From assembly GCA_026545225.1 (NCBI GenBank), contig CM048852.1, forward strand, positions 58,969,146 to 59,033,145: DNA of 64,000 bases, in the 5' to 3' direction. Within the stretch, counting starts at the first letter, position 1. Each line of letters starts with the position of its first letter. The notes beneath the pieces were generated by a model. That model was not told where the DNA came from, made no database searches, and was given only the letters and a program-made list of their open reading frames with translations. Shown in pieces: positions 1 through 12,700 of the stretch. The translations under genes and the position numbers were made by a program. The stretch is from Cornus controversa (Eukaryota; Streptophyta; Magnoliopsida; Cornales; Cornaceae).

Positions 1-2080
1 TGTGGAGTTTTTTTAAAAAAGAAAGAAAATTCAGAGAGACTAAGAACTAACAAAACTATTATATATATATATATATTTACGCTGTCAAGAATAATCAATA
101 TAAACTTCACTATTGCACCAAAAAAGAGCCATATTTCTGATTATTAAATAAATCCAATATTAGCAATCTATTTACCCTTTTCACCAAACAAACAAAATAA
201 AGTGCTATTCCTTTTCTCTTCTCTTCCATCTAACCAAACAAAAAAAGAAAAAATATCATCTCTTTTTTGGAAATGCCTCATCATTCATCCATTCGTTTAT
301 CACTTCCATCCAATTTTGCTTCAGTCCTGCCAAAAGGAGCATAATGTTATATCGCTGATCATTGCCCCAAATCCAATGGCATCCCTGCTGGAATTCAATC
401 AAATGACCGTATCCCTTTTCTCCAATTAATATATATATATATATATATAACAACAATAGTGGTAATAAATAAACCGAAAATGTTTTAAAATAAAGTATAG
501 ACGTGGCGTTTGTCAATATAAATCCTGTGAGCCTAACTTGGTCTGCTGTAATTCATCGATTCAAAAGATAAAATGAACAAAATACTTCAGTACAATAGCT
601 ATATTGCATTAGAATCATTTTGAGTTCAGCTCAGACATGCAATCACATAGACACATACAAACCTTAAAAAAGGTAAACACATACTACAATCATTTACAAT
701 TCTTTCTCTATGTGTTTAATTGCAGAATCCAAATGTTCCATATAAAATAAAGCCGTGCAAATTCATGTTTTTCCCTTCAGAGCCGGTGTTTAATAAATTT
801 TACAATAATGTTGTGGAACATCGAAGATGATCATATCTTTACATTTCATACCACAGGCACAACAACAGGGACTCATCAACTCTGTCTATCATAACCAAGC
901 TCAGTTTGAGTCTAAGTTTCCTATGCTATGATCTCCCAAACCTACAAAAATGAAGACTCAATTCCAAGAACTCGTGAAATATATTATAAGCCACAACTTA
1001 CAAAAATAGAGAAAAAAACCATATTGAGGATGAGATTTTTCATTTAGAAAAGGATTCAAAATTACATCAAACATTACATTCACTTGCACCTCAATTACAA
1101 AGAATGCTTCACTTCCACAGACAAGAAAGAAACCAGAGTCAGTCAAAATACTTGTCTTCTTTCTACCTGCATGATCATAAAAATCTCACATTTTTCAGCT
1201 TGATGAGTAATATAGGGCTCAATCAGTTACAATCATGACAAAGTGAGTCATTTTGCTCTGGTAACTGTAAAAGGAGAAGGACAAACTACTTGGGGTTTAC
1301 ATTATTATCTAACAGTGATGTTCCATGTACATGAATAGGGTGTTCATTTTGAAGGAAGCCAATTCCGGACAACGAATATATTTTCCTTATCTTGTCATAT
1401 TCGGTGTTTAACAAATTTTTTTTTTAAAGAAATTAGTAGAGGTCGTTTCCACCAATAATGATTACCCTGAAAGATGTGTACTATCGTTTTGTAAGTCCTA
1501 GAAATCACTGTTTTCCTGTTACTTTTTCCAAGCAAATGATTTTGTCCACCATAACAACTGAAGCTAGGGTATTTTTTTAAGCATTCAGGAAGCATATGGA
1601 TTATCCATTGTAATGTATCCTTGGTGCAAATACAATGCTTTAGAAATTTTATTGTAATATATTTTTGGTTGTGATTAATTATTTAAAACTTTAGATGCAA
1701 TAAAAAATCCACATTATATGGTTTATATCGATATTTTATATCATTATAGGCTAGGAAGGGCACATGGACAGTACACTCCTAATTCAATTCAAGCTGGAGA
1801 CAAAAACTTGAAATTATTCAAAAATAGAAGATTAGCATTTGATTCTAGTACTAAACACTGGCCATGATATATGGATGCAATTTCCATTACATATAGACAC
1901 ATTGCAGTAGCCCGTGTATCTTTGAGTTGGGCCCCAAGATGAATATTTGTCATGCCAGAGACATCATTCAAATGGCCTAAGGAACTTCGTTTGCCTTTTT
2001 CATTTTTCTCTTATTAAGAAAATGGTCCAAAGAACCAACAAAAACACATAAAAGTTCTAAAAAATTAAATCAAGAGGAAG
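1..2080. other. 3' flank of CAP-D2, no assignable gene
   Basis: AT-rich sequence. The part next to the CAP-D2 stop (about 1780-2080) is probably its 3' UTR, because nothing separates it from the last exon. Short TA runs lie at 61-76 and 429-449. On the minus strand around 256-430 there is an open stretch with coding-like composition (rich in W, G and charged residues) that I do not recognise. It could be an exon of a gene extending left of the window, or chance. No RNA gene or transposon end was recognised. Confidence 0.5.
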
Positions 2081-5000
2081 TTACCTTTTCTTTGACCTGG
2101 TATTTCTTCTAGTGGAAATAGAAGGATCAACTCGAACTTTTATGCTGCTATTCTTAGCTCTAAATTCAGAAGCACCTGCAAATGGCAGCACTTTACTGAA
2201 AGTGCACAAGTATATGAAATAGAAAAGCAGTTATAGAGACCTTATAGCTTGTACTACCTCTTGGATAAACTTGAGATGATTGAACTTCTCTGTCACCTTG
2301 TTCCGATTCTGTCACCTCACTGAAAGTATGAGAATATTCTTCTGACTCAACAAATTTGGATTTTGACATATCACGTGGAGTGAATGTCACTCCTTCAGTT
2401 GATGGATCATCCTCATTATCTGTTCCATTTTTCAAGAGTTCAAGGTTACAAGATGTTTTTGCAGCAAAACATCATAAACATGGACTGATCCAAAGGACAA
2501 AGCCAAAACATTCTTTTGGCAAAGGACAGACAACATGTGCTACATTAAGGAGGTGCGTTAAAATGTACACTTGTAATATTCTATGAAATTTAGTTTCCCC
2601 AATGGAATAACTGAAACCCATTTATATTTGAAGCTAGAGACCTCATATATCTTGACTGGATACATGTTCAGAAGATTTTAATAGAATTTCATAAATAAGA
2701 TCAAGTTTGGAGCAACCAAAACTTAATTAAATTTTATTCACAAATTGGTCCTTGTTGGTAAAAGGTTTGAAATGTATCCAACACATCTTGGACATGCAAA
2801 CATCTAACCAGCAAAACTCTGAAGTTGGAGCTAATTTCTACTAGGGAAATAAAACTAAAATTGTAGAGGAAAAAAAATAAAAATGACTTTTATTAAAAAG
2901 TTGACCATGTTTGAAAAATGAAAGTAGTACAAACAAAAGTTTAATCAAAGAAGTGGGATTGGGAGGAGATTCATCAGAAATATGTGCATACATGATACAT
3001 ATACATATATGCAATATATATGCATGGATATGTACCCTTAGCCATAGACATGTTGTTCCCTTGCCTGTGTGTATGCATACGTTACATGGATTCGGTCACG
3101 TATATCGAGTGTGGTGTCTTTAAATATAAAACCTCTCTACATCCTAAATTTTAGGATATGGAGACTTGGCTTGAAATGTGTCTAATAGCTGGATATGGGT
3201 GTGTAAACACGTCCTGTACATTTGAATGCATTATATGTTAAATGTCAGGTTGCCTGAGTAGCCACATTATGTAAATAATGCTAAAAGTTACGTCTATCTC
3301 CTGTCCCCCTCCTAAAACCCCACGTGGGAAAGAAATAGTTTAGATAATGCACTTGTTTACATGTGATACAATATTGTAATGTATGATGTTATGGTTCTTA
3401 AAATTCTACTCAATTAGAATATAAATTAAATGAATATGATAGAAGAAAGAGGGTTTTATCATCTTAGAAGTAGGAATGCTTCTTTGCTATAAGATTTTAA
3501 ATTTTTCTTCCATCATCACGTTTAGAGTGTTGGGATGTCCAACTTGGGTTTGTATGATGGACTCGTATCCCTTACCCATATCCATATCATGTTGTGTGGA
3601 AACGTGTGGAAAGGGAAGTATATGAGAGTCCATGTAACACATGTCAATACAACAGAAGTAGTTATTAATTATTGCGGTTGAATAAATTACACATTTTATG
3701 TTAGAGTACTAGATACATTAATTATAAAAGTACACCCACTTTATCCAATTCAGGACTCAAATAACGTCTTCCTTGAGTGATGGAGGAGATACCACTTAAG
3801 CTAATCTTTTGAATAACAATTGTCTATATAATGCAATCTATTATATAAAATACATATTTCTTTCTCGTGGTGTCCTTGCCATGTCCATGTACCACTTTTT
3901 AAAGATCTATAGTCAGCATTTCCACACTGTATTTTCTCATGTTGTGTCCCATATCTATATCCCTTCTTCAGAGGTGGTAAGTTTGTTTTTATCTCTTTTA
4001 TCTATTTTCTGCATTTACTTGGTGAAATCGAACGAGTTAGCAGTGTGAGTAAATGATTAACCATGGATTTAAAATTTTATTATAGAGACAATACTTCATT
4101 ATTTTTCTTTAAAAAGAAAAATAAATATAATAATTTCAAATTCTGTCATAAAGTTTTCAAATGCAAAATTCTGTTCTAATCTAAAACTTTGGGGGGATAC
4201 TAAGCAGCCTTGCAAAGAATGAAATATATAATTCCATAATTTGATAATTATACCACATACCACATTAAATGCGTGAAATGGCTAAAAAGGTTTATACCAC
4301 TCAATTCAAGCAGTGCCACACACATGCAGGAATGGTAGAATTACTTCTCAAAGATGGCACCTTCACTGCAATTGATGATATGTAAAACATCATTATGCAT
4401 TATACCTCATCTAAGATTTTCCCATGTATCATTAATATTTCCATACAGGGTATCTGGTACAAAACCAGCTGCGATTTTCAGGACCTTCCCAATTACCAGT
4501 GACTAGCAAACAGCCCTGAGTGAGGAATCATTCAACACCATAGAACCTTAAGTTACACCTTGCAAATAATTAAACTACTGGAACTCACACCATTTTCAAA
4601 GTGCAGTCAATTAACCTTTTTATCATATAAAACACATGTCAACTGTCTCTCTTTAAACATATGAGCATAGAACTTTTGGGCTTCTTGGACTTACTGTCTC
4701 AAAATTTTCATATTTATCTGACACCTAAACCTACAGCAATCACTTAACTGGTTCCAAATTGATTACAAGGACAAACAGTGACAATAAAATATCTAATAAA
4801 TTTGAACCATTGATGTTAATCTAATGATCTAATATAGAGGAATGGATATAAATGCACCTACCTTCAGCAATTTCAGAGACTGCAGTTTCCTCTCTTTCCA
4901 AGCTACCAATTTTTTGTTGATGAACTTGGGCATTTTTGGCAATAAGTTCTTGCTCTTTCTTTTCGATGTGGAACTTACTAATCTTCTCCTCAAACTCTTC

Positions 5001-6678
5001 AATGCATGATTTGAGTTCTGCTTTGGCAAACTTCTTCCCCTGATTAATAGATGATGTGAAGCAGGAGACATATTGTTGATTGTATAACCATAAATGAGGA
5101 ACAACCAAAGGATAAATTTAACAATAAATATGGTGATGCAGCTGCAACATATCTTACCTTATTAATTATACTTCTGAAATGATCCATTACAGAATCCTCA
5201 GATAAGACATGTTCATACATCTTAAATGATTCAATCAGCTTTTTCATGCCTTTCTCAGTAAATGCCAGCTGAGAGAGGCAATAAGAAATATATTCCCACT
5301 GCCTAATATCTGCACCAAAGAGCAGTCCCATGGTTGAGGGAAAAATAATAATAAAACCTTTAGTCATTATTAATACAGAAATGGAAAGTACCTAAAACTT
5401 AAATAGAATTCTTTAGATCCACCAGCATATGCAACAATAAGGTGAATTATTACAGGATTAGTGCTGAAGAAAGTCAGAAAATAATAATTCAAGACAATAA
5501 AAAGCAGCTTCCTACACCGCAGGCAGACGATTCAATAAAAAATTAATAAAAAAATGGGGAGAGAACTGTTTTAGACAATAGGGGCCATTCTTGGAAAAAT
5601 GCGCATGACTCTTTTGTCAAACACATTTTCATTGGAGATAGTCCAAAAAGAACGGATAAATTGATTACATGATTTAAAATCTCATGCTTAAACTGCAATA
5701 CTGGTTTCTACTTAAAAAGCACAGTGCCGCGTTATTTTATCTTTTTTCATGCCAAAGTGTAAAAGCTAACACAATAGAGAACAGCATCAGACAAGAAAAT
5801 GTTACGATAAGACAACTTATACAATTGCAAAATCCGTACCTGTTACTCCACTAAATCTGTTGCAAAGTTTCTCAACCAGAGCTTCCATTTGCTTGTCCTA
5901 AAGAAAATTCAAATAAAATAACGTAAAGAAGTCCTCAAAGACAGATTCTTGTCACTAAATCTAAGGTAAATGATCCATACCTTCTTGATGGAACCAATTA
6001 AAAATTGCATGATGTTGCAGAAAGACTCTCTCTTCAAGTTCTGGTTGGATAATTTGCCAAGAATATCTGGAAGTAAATTATATACAGGGTTGCTCCCTGA
6101 AGGCAGAATTAAGATAAGAAAAAAATGTATATATATCATTTTCATTTCACCAACCCACACACATGCATACTACACACAAAATGCATGTTAGTCATCAGTA
6201 TGAATTTAGCAGTTTGGCAGCACAACTTACCTTTTTTTGAAAGTTCATGAAAGAAAAGTTTCACTAGATTTGAAATCCTTCCATCATCATCTTCTAACCG
6301 AACAGCCATTTCATTTATATAACCTTTCACCTGACCAAGCAATGGTCAATATTAGACCCTAAGTGACTAGTCAAAAAAGCTAAAGAACAAAGTGATTATG
6401 CAGATTCAAACCTTCATCATGTCATTCAAAATGAGATGAGAAAGAACCAATACAGCATTCTTCCTGACAGAAACTGAAGGATCCCGTAACCGTGCATAAA
6501 TGTTTTCTGTCCATGGTTCTAATAGATTAGGAAAACGAACCGCTAAATCACCAAGGGCTATAGTGCAATTGGAACGAACAGTTTCTGATGGTGCACTCTC
6601 CACGACTGTGAAAAGAAGTTGGAGATTTGCATCACTGGGAAGTCAAGTAGTTGAAAGTTTAGGCATATTTGTTCCAGA

Positions 6679-6738
<60 letters not shown>

Positions 6739-9700
6739 TCTAATTACCAGAAATCTGCATCAATAATCATAAATCGACATAAAGCAAGCATTCCAGACGC
6801 TTGCAGTTCAGGATGCTACAAAAGATATAGGAGTCATGTTAGTTCATTAACCAAATTTTGGATAAGAACCACAACAATAATACAATTAATTATGCATAAA
6901 TAAGGTATATAAGTACCATGGAAAGATGATTTCCTTCAATTTAATTTTAAAATATATTAAGAAAGTATTTGTTTTAATTGTTTGGTGCAATGGTAAACTG
7001 ACAAGGTGAGGCCATATATCCGAGTCTAAGAGCAGCCACTTTATATAAAAATAATACCACAACTTAGGCCAACCTACAGTCTTCCCTCACAGCACCTTTG
7101 CTTAAGCAGGATCAACACAGCATAATGGCCTTCTTTTTTTTCCTAGTTGGTACACCCACACCCACCCCCAAAGAATTACACCCAAGAGGAGTTGATCCTT
7201 AGACCTAATGCTTGCTGGACACTAGGGCCAAGTTCTTTATCCACTTGAGCCAACCCCTTGGGGTTAATGGCCTTTTTCTCGATATATACAAAATCAGTTT
7301 ATCATATATTCAAAATTATATCATACGTTTGACATATAAGATTTAAAAAATTGAAAATAAGATCTAGTTTCATTTTGAACAATCACAATTCATTCACAGC
7401 TCCACTATATTTAAATATGAGAATGCATTTAAATTTTACCAAAAAAATTTGAATTATTTGAATTACACTGGGTTTCAAAAAGAATGCCCCTTAAGGTGTG
7501 TAATGACCAACTGACATAGATAAAGATTTGAATCAATCACCTTCTGCATTAAACCAAAATTTCTACAAAGTTTTGATAGGAAAGAAGCACAATGCCCAAT
7601 CAAGTTCTTCTTCGTAGAACCACCAGAAACAATTTCTTTCTCTGCTCTTTCAGAAAGCGTATCAAGTATTGCATCCTCAGAGCCAGTAAGACCTAGCTCT
7701 GCATTGATACTATTATCCTGCAAGAAATTAAGAAATGAAATAATGTATTGAATACAAGAATATCTAGCCCAGGAAAGAAATATCACAAATAATGGCATTT
7801 TGTTCCATAAATGAAGTTATACCATATCATAAATCCGTCTCACCTTTGGTGCATCAGGAGGTGTAGTGCCATTACTGTGAACGCTTTGGTCCTCAGCAAC
7901 CATTTTCTCTTTCTTTGCTTTCTCCTTTTGGATCTTCCGAACACAGGACTCAATATATACCAATTGGTTCATAGCAACATGGCTTACAACAAATAAATAT
8001 CTACTAAGTTTTGTTACTTGAACTGTAGTAAGGACGTTGGAGCTATCACTGTCAATGTCATTTTGCAACTCATCTCCTCCATGACTATTAAATACAGAAC
8101 TAAAAGATCTTTTTACCAGGTTAGCTGCAAAGGTTTCAGGAGTTGGATGAATTGTATATACAGCACCAATTGCCCTATCAGCAGCAGCATACCAAATGTT
8201 TTCTGGAAGCCAGAAGCCAGTGATTAAACTTTCTAAAATACCAAATACTCGGCTACCATTACTAGACAATAGTTTCTTCTTGTCCTCTTCAGACAACCTC
8301 TGAAGAGCAATGCATGCTGTCCTAGCAAGCAAAGGTTCCACCTTCGCCCAACGACCAAAACCAATATCAATAATGTCCTGTAAGTGAGAACTGAGAACCC
8401 CAGTGGTTGTTTTTGCCGCCATGCATAAGACAGACAATGCACCTCGACTTTGCTCTGCAGCGGTTCCACTAACATTAAAACAAAAGAAATCCCATAATGC
8501 TGATATCTGCAAAATAAAAATTAAAATAAAATAATTATAATAACAATAAATACAACAACAATCAAGCCTTTTTCCCAACTATTTGGGGTTGGCTACATGA
8601 ATCCTATGTTTCCATTCCGCTCTATTTAAGGCCATAACTCTCAGTCAATCCACATGCAATCATATCCTTCTTTACTAATTCTACCCACATTAACTTTGGT
8701 CTTCCTCTTCCCCTAGTATTACCCTCAATGTGGACTATGTCACTTAAAGATCTTCTTTGCACATGTCCAAACCATCTTAACCGGTTTTCTCTCATTTTAT
8801 CTCCAATTTGTGCTACACCAACCATCTCCCAAATGTGATCATTTCTAATTGTATCCTATCTAGTCTTGCCACACATCCATCTCAACATTCGCATTTTTGC
8901 CACACTCACTTTATGAAATGGTGTTTCCTAGTTGCCCAAACATTATGTACCATAAAGTATGGCTAATCTAATAGTTGTTCAATAGAACTTCTCTTTCAAT
9001 CGTAAGAAAATACCTCTATCACACAATATACTAAATGTGCTCCTCCATTTAACCCATCCTGACTTGATTCTATGATTAACGTCATCTCCGATGTCTCCCT
9101 CATCATGAATAATTGATCCTAAATAGCGAATAATAACAATAAATAAATTAAATAAAAAAAACTATATAAGACTACGGAATATGATCCTCATGCAATCATA
9201 AGAAAAATTGAAATGACCATCACAGAGATATTAGTTGATTTCAAAACAACTTCAAGTAAGGAATCTGTGTTCAGATAAAGAGACCTGATGCAATCCATTA
9301 GAGATACAGCCATTCAGGAAGGAAAAAATTGGAAAAAGGAAATTATGGGCAAGTTACTTTCATTACAGAGATGCCCAATTTGGACTTCAATAACTATGTC
9401 CTCATTGAACCTTATTATATATTATTCTTAAGCTAAAAAGTTTCCTATTCATTTTTAATTTTCCTATTAAGTTTTAAACGCAAAGGGTATTTTGGTGTTC
9501 TTATGGTTTTTTTATAATGGGAAGTAGGCCCGTACTAATTGTCCATGGGTTTGGGTAAGTAACGTAAGTTACGTTCTTCGGTCTTTATGTATGTTAATTG
9601 GTCTAGATAAGGTTACAATTAAACATTTCTATGTTTCTAATTTTGAACTTTTATGTTGTGGCTCGAATTTTGTCTCGGCCCGAGTTGTGTTACGACCCGA

Positions 9701-12700
9701 TTTTGACCTAAATTTTATGACCTTTTTTTGCTTACAGTTTTTGGACCCTGTTTTAGGATTCTCTTGTAGCCCAGGATATAAGAGCATCTAGGGTTTGGAG
9801 TGAGATTAAGAGAGAAAACACTGTAAATTGCAGAAAGAGAGTGAAAATGAGAGCTAGGGTTTAGGGTTGAAACTTGTAATCTCCTGATTTTTGCATAGTG
9901 AAAACTTTCGCAAGATCTTTGTCGCGGATGTAGGCACATCGCCAAACCACATAAATTCTTGTGTTCTGTGTGTGGTGCTTGTTTCATTTTCTGTCGTGTT
10001 TCGTGATTGTGCTTGATTCGTGGTTGTTTGTCGTAACATGAACTCATACTTGACAATTATAGGCTCTACCTTCTGGTTCTCTAGAATTTGTTTTTGAACT
10101 CTATGCCAAGAGAAGAAGAGATTCTTCACAACTCAAACCAACAAAGCCTAGTCCCAACTCTTCAATGTCGACTACATAATTGTTGTCCAACAAGAGGGTC
10201 TGTGGATCAGATTAATCCAAAATCATGGATTTAGTAATGTAGTCTCATGATTTATCAAATTTATACTTTCTAAATTTGTGATAATAATACAACCTTAGAG
10301 GAAAAATAAAACGATGAAGTCTCTCTTATGCAGTAAGTTCTACCAGAAGCTCGTGAATTCATATTAATGGAAGCTGAATTTCAATATTGGTCCACATTGA
10401 ACTCATCTTTCCAATAATGTGGTTCATTCCAGTTTAAGTGTTTTAATTTTGGGTAAAACAGCTATTCTCCTAAAAAAATTCAAGTGAATAAAAAAATTAT
10501 TAAGCACGTTGTCCTAAATAAAGCAAATACTCAACTTGCTAAACATACTTTAAATAAAATTCACACTGAAATATGCATATTGCCATTTGTTACATATAAT
10601 CAAAATCATTTCTCCATATATATTTTTTTTAGAAGTGTTTGTGTGAGGTTCTATGAACTGAGGTCAATCTTGCCACAATAAGGGTCACCAGAGAGCAGAG
10701 GTGAGAGGTCTAGGTAGAAGTCCGAGCTATCACAAAGGGGCTCCAACAGTTGAGTACTAAGAAGAGCGTGGGGGTTCTTTTCATAATCTCCTTGAAGGCA
10801 GGGTAGAAAAAGCAAAGTCTTTATGAGTAGTTTGTGGTAGTTGTTGTCTTAAATGTAGAACATTAACTCTCTATTTATACTAATTTTCAGATGGGCAAAA
10901 GCCAGAGGTCTAAAGTATCGCCCTACGGTCTATACTCCCTTGAGATATGACCTGTATGAGACCTTTGATGGAATGCTTGCCTCCTTGGTGGCCAGATAAA
11001 GGACAACAAGGACAAGGCATTTAATGCACTGCTAACCATAACGACAAAAAAGGTTTTTCTCCATTAAATGCAAGTATGAGGAGGACCCGCATTAAATGTG
11101 AGGGTGAGGAACTCACATTAAATACGCAGGCAAACCCCAACTCCGAAGATTCTCTTTCTTCCTTTGTGACAGGCTAAGTGAAATGAGTGGGGCATCATCC
11201 CCAAATTGGGGGCAAACCCACTGTCGACTTGGAGTTCCTCAAACTTCAGCCACTAGGCCTACACCCTAGGTTCCCACGAAAGGCATTTATCTGCGGTCTC
11301 ACCCTTGTGAAACTGCAGAGTGCCACAAGGTATATTCGCATAGAGGAACTATTTGGGAGGTTTGCCCGTAGAGAGAAACTCCTCCTAAAAGAGATTTATC
11401 CTCAGAGAGGAACTCCTCCCAAAAGAGGTTTATCCGTAAAGAGGAACTCTTCAGGAAGTATATCTGGAAAGAGGAGCTTCGAAGAGGTTTGTCCGTAGAG
11501 AGAAGCTCCTCAGGAGGTTTATCCGTAGAGAGGAGCTCCTCCTAAAAGAGTTTTATCCGTATAGAGGAACTCCTCAGGTACAACGACTCTTTCCGAAGTC
11601 AAAGGACAAGAAGATGGGAGCACTCGGGGGCTAGCAATTTCTCTTTTAGGGGGAAGACCTCTGTAAGTGAGGAGTCCTTAGCAAGTGAGCTCTGCTCAGA
11701 CCTTGAAGTGGTCCCTCGCATTTACTGATGCGTGTGTTAGGACAAATGTTTTCTGTCAGGCCATGCGTCACCTGATAGGAGTGCGGGGTACACCTATCTA
11801 CTTCGTCAACGTTCAGATGGCCCTAGAATTTGACACGTGGCAATGTCCCTATTTTGATACCAACAATAAGTAAATAGATTCATTTCTCCATATTGAAAGC
11901 TAAGTCTTCATACTATCAAAGATTACTTTAGTTATTTAACTTATTTTCACATTAATATCAGAGCTTTTTTGTTTTCCTTCCTTCGCACCGCAAAAGAGAA
12001 TATATTTCAATGAGTATGCTCTATCACTTCCTAGAGTTTCATTACAGATATTCACCATTTTCATTGACTTAAACTTCAGTAATTCACAAAATCTCAAAGT
12101 TATTTAATCTTTGGAGGGGATTGAAAATTAAATTGAAGTAAAAATTAAATCCCTAGTAGAAGTAAAAAAAATGTTTTTGACAGGATGATACTGCAGCACA
12201 ACATTGATGCTGTCAATCCTAAGTAATAACCTGCAATTTCCATGTGCATATTAGAGAATGCAATTCTATTACTTTGGTTCAATTCCCCTGCAGTCGGTCT
12301 ATGAAAGATGGCACTAGCAAAACAACTAGTTTCACAGACAAGTGAACACCACATTTACAAGCCAAAAGAACAAAAATCAATGTCAGCATATAGTAGAAGC
12401 TATAACCTGGAATCGGAATATCTTTCGGTTCACATCAGCTCATGTACCATAGTATAAGAACCCCATGAAATTCAAGTGCCAATTATTTTCATTTATCTCA
12501 TTTTTCTTTTCTTCTTTTTTCTTTTTCATTCGAAGTGCCATGATCATTATCATAATCATGCAAGCTAATTAAGTTCCATTACTGATTTGATTAAATGCTA
12601 AGAGATATAATCATAATTATGTGCAGGCTATTTCCGAAAATGTACTTGCAGGCTTGACTTTATAGAGAATTTATGATATTTTAAATTTCTAATTTTGTAT

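Noticed and set aside
9715..10129. Minus-strand open frames of 91-113 aa
   Set aside because: They run antisense through an LTR-like segment and show no domain. Chance opening is more likely.
11325..11580. Possible CRISPR-like array
   Set aside because: Units are directly tandem without unique spacers, and the genome is plant.
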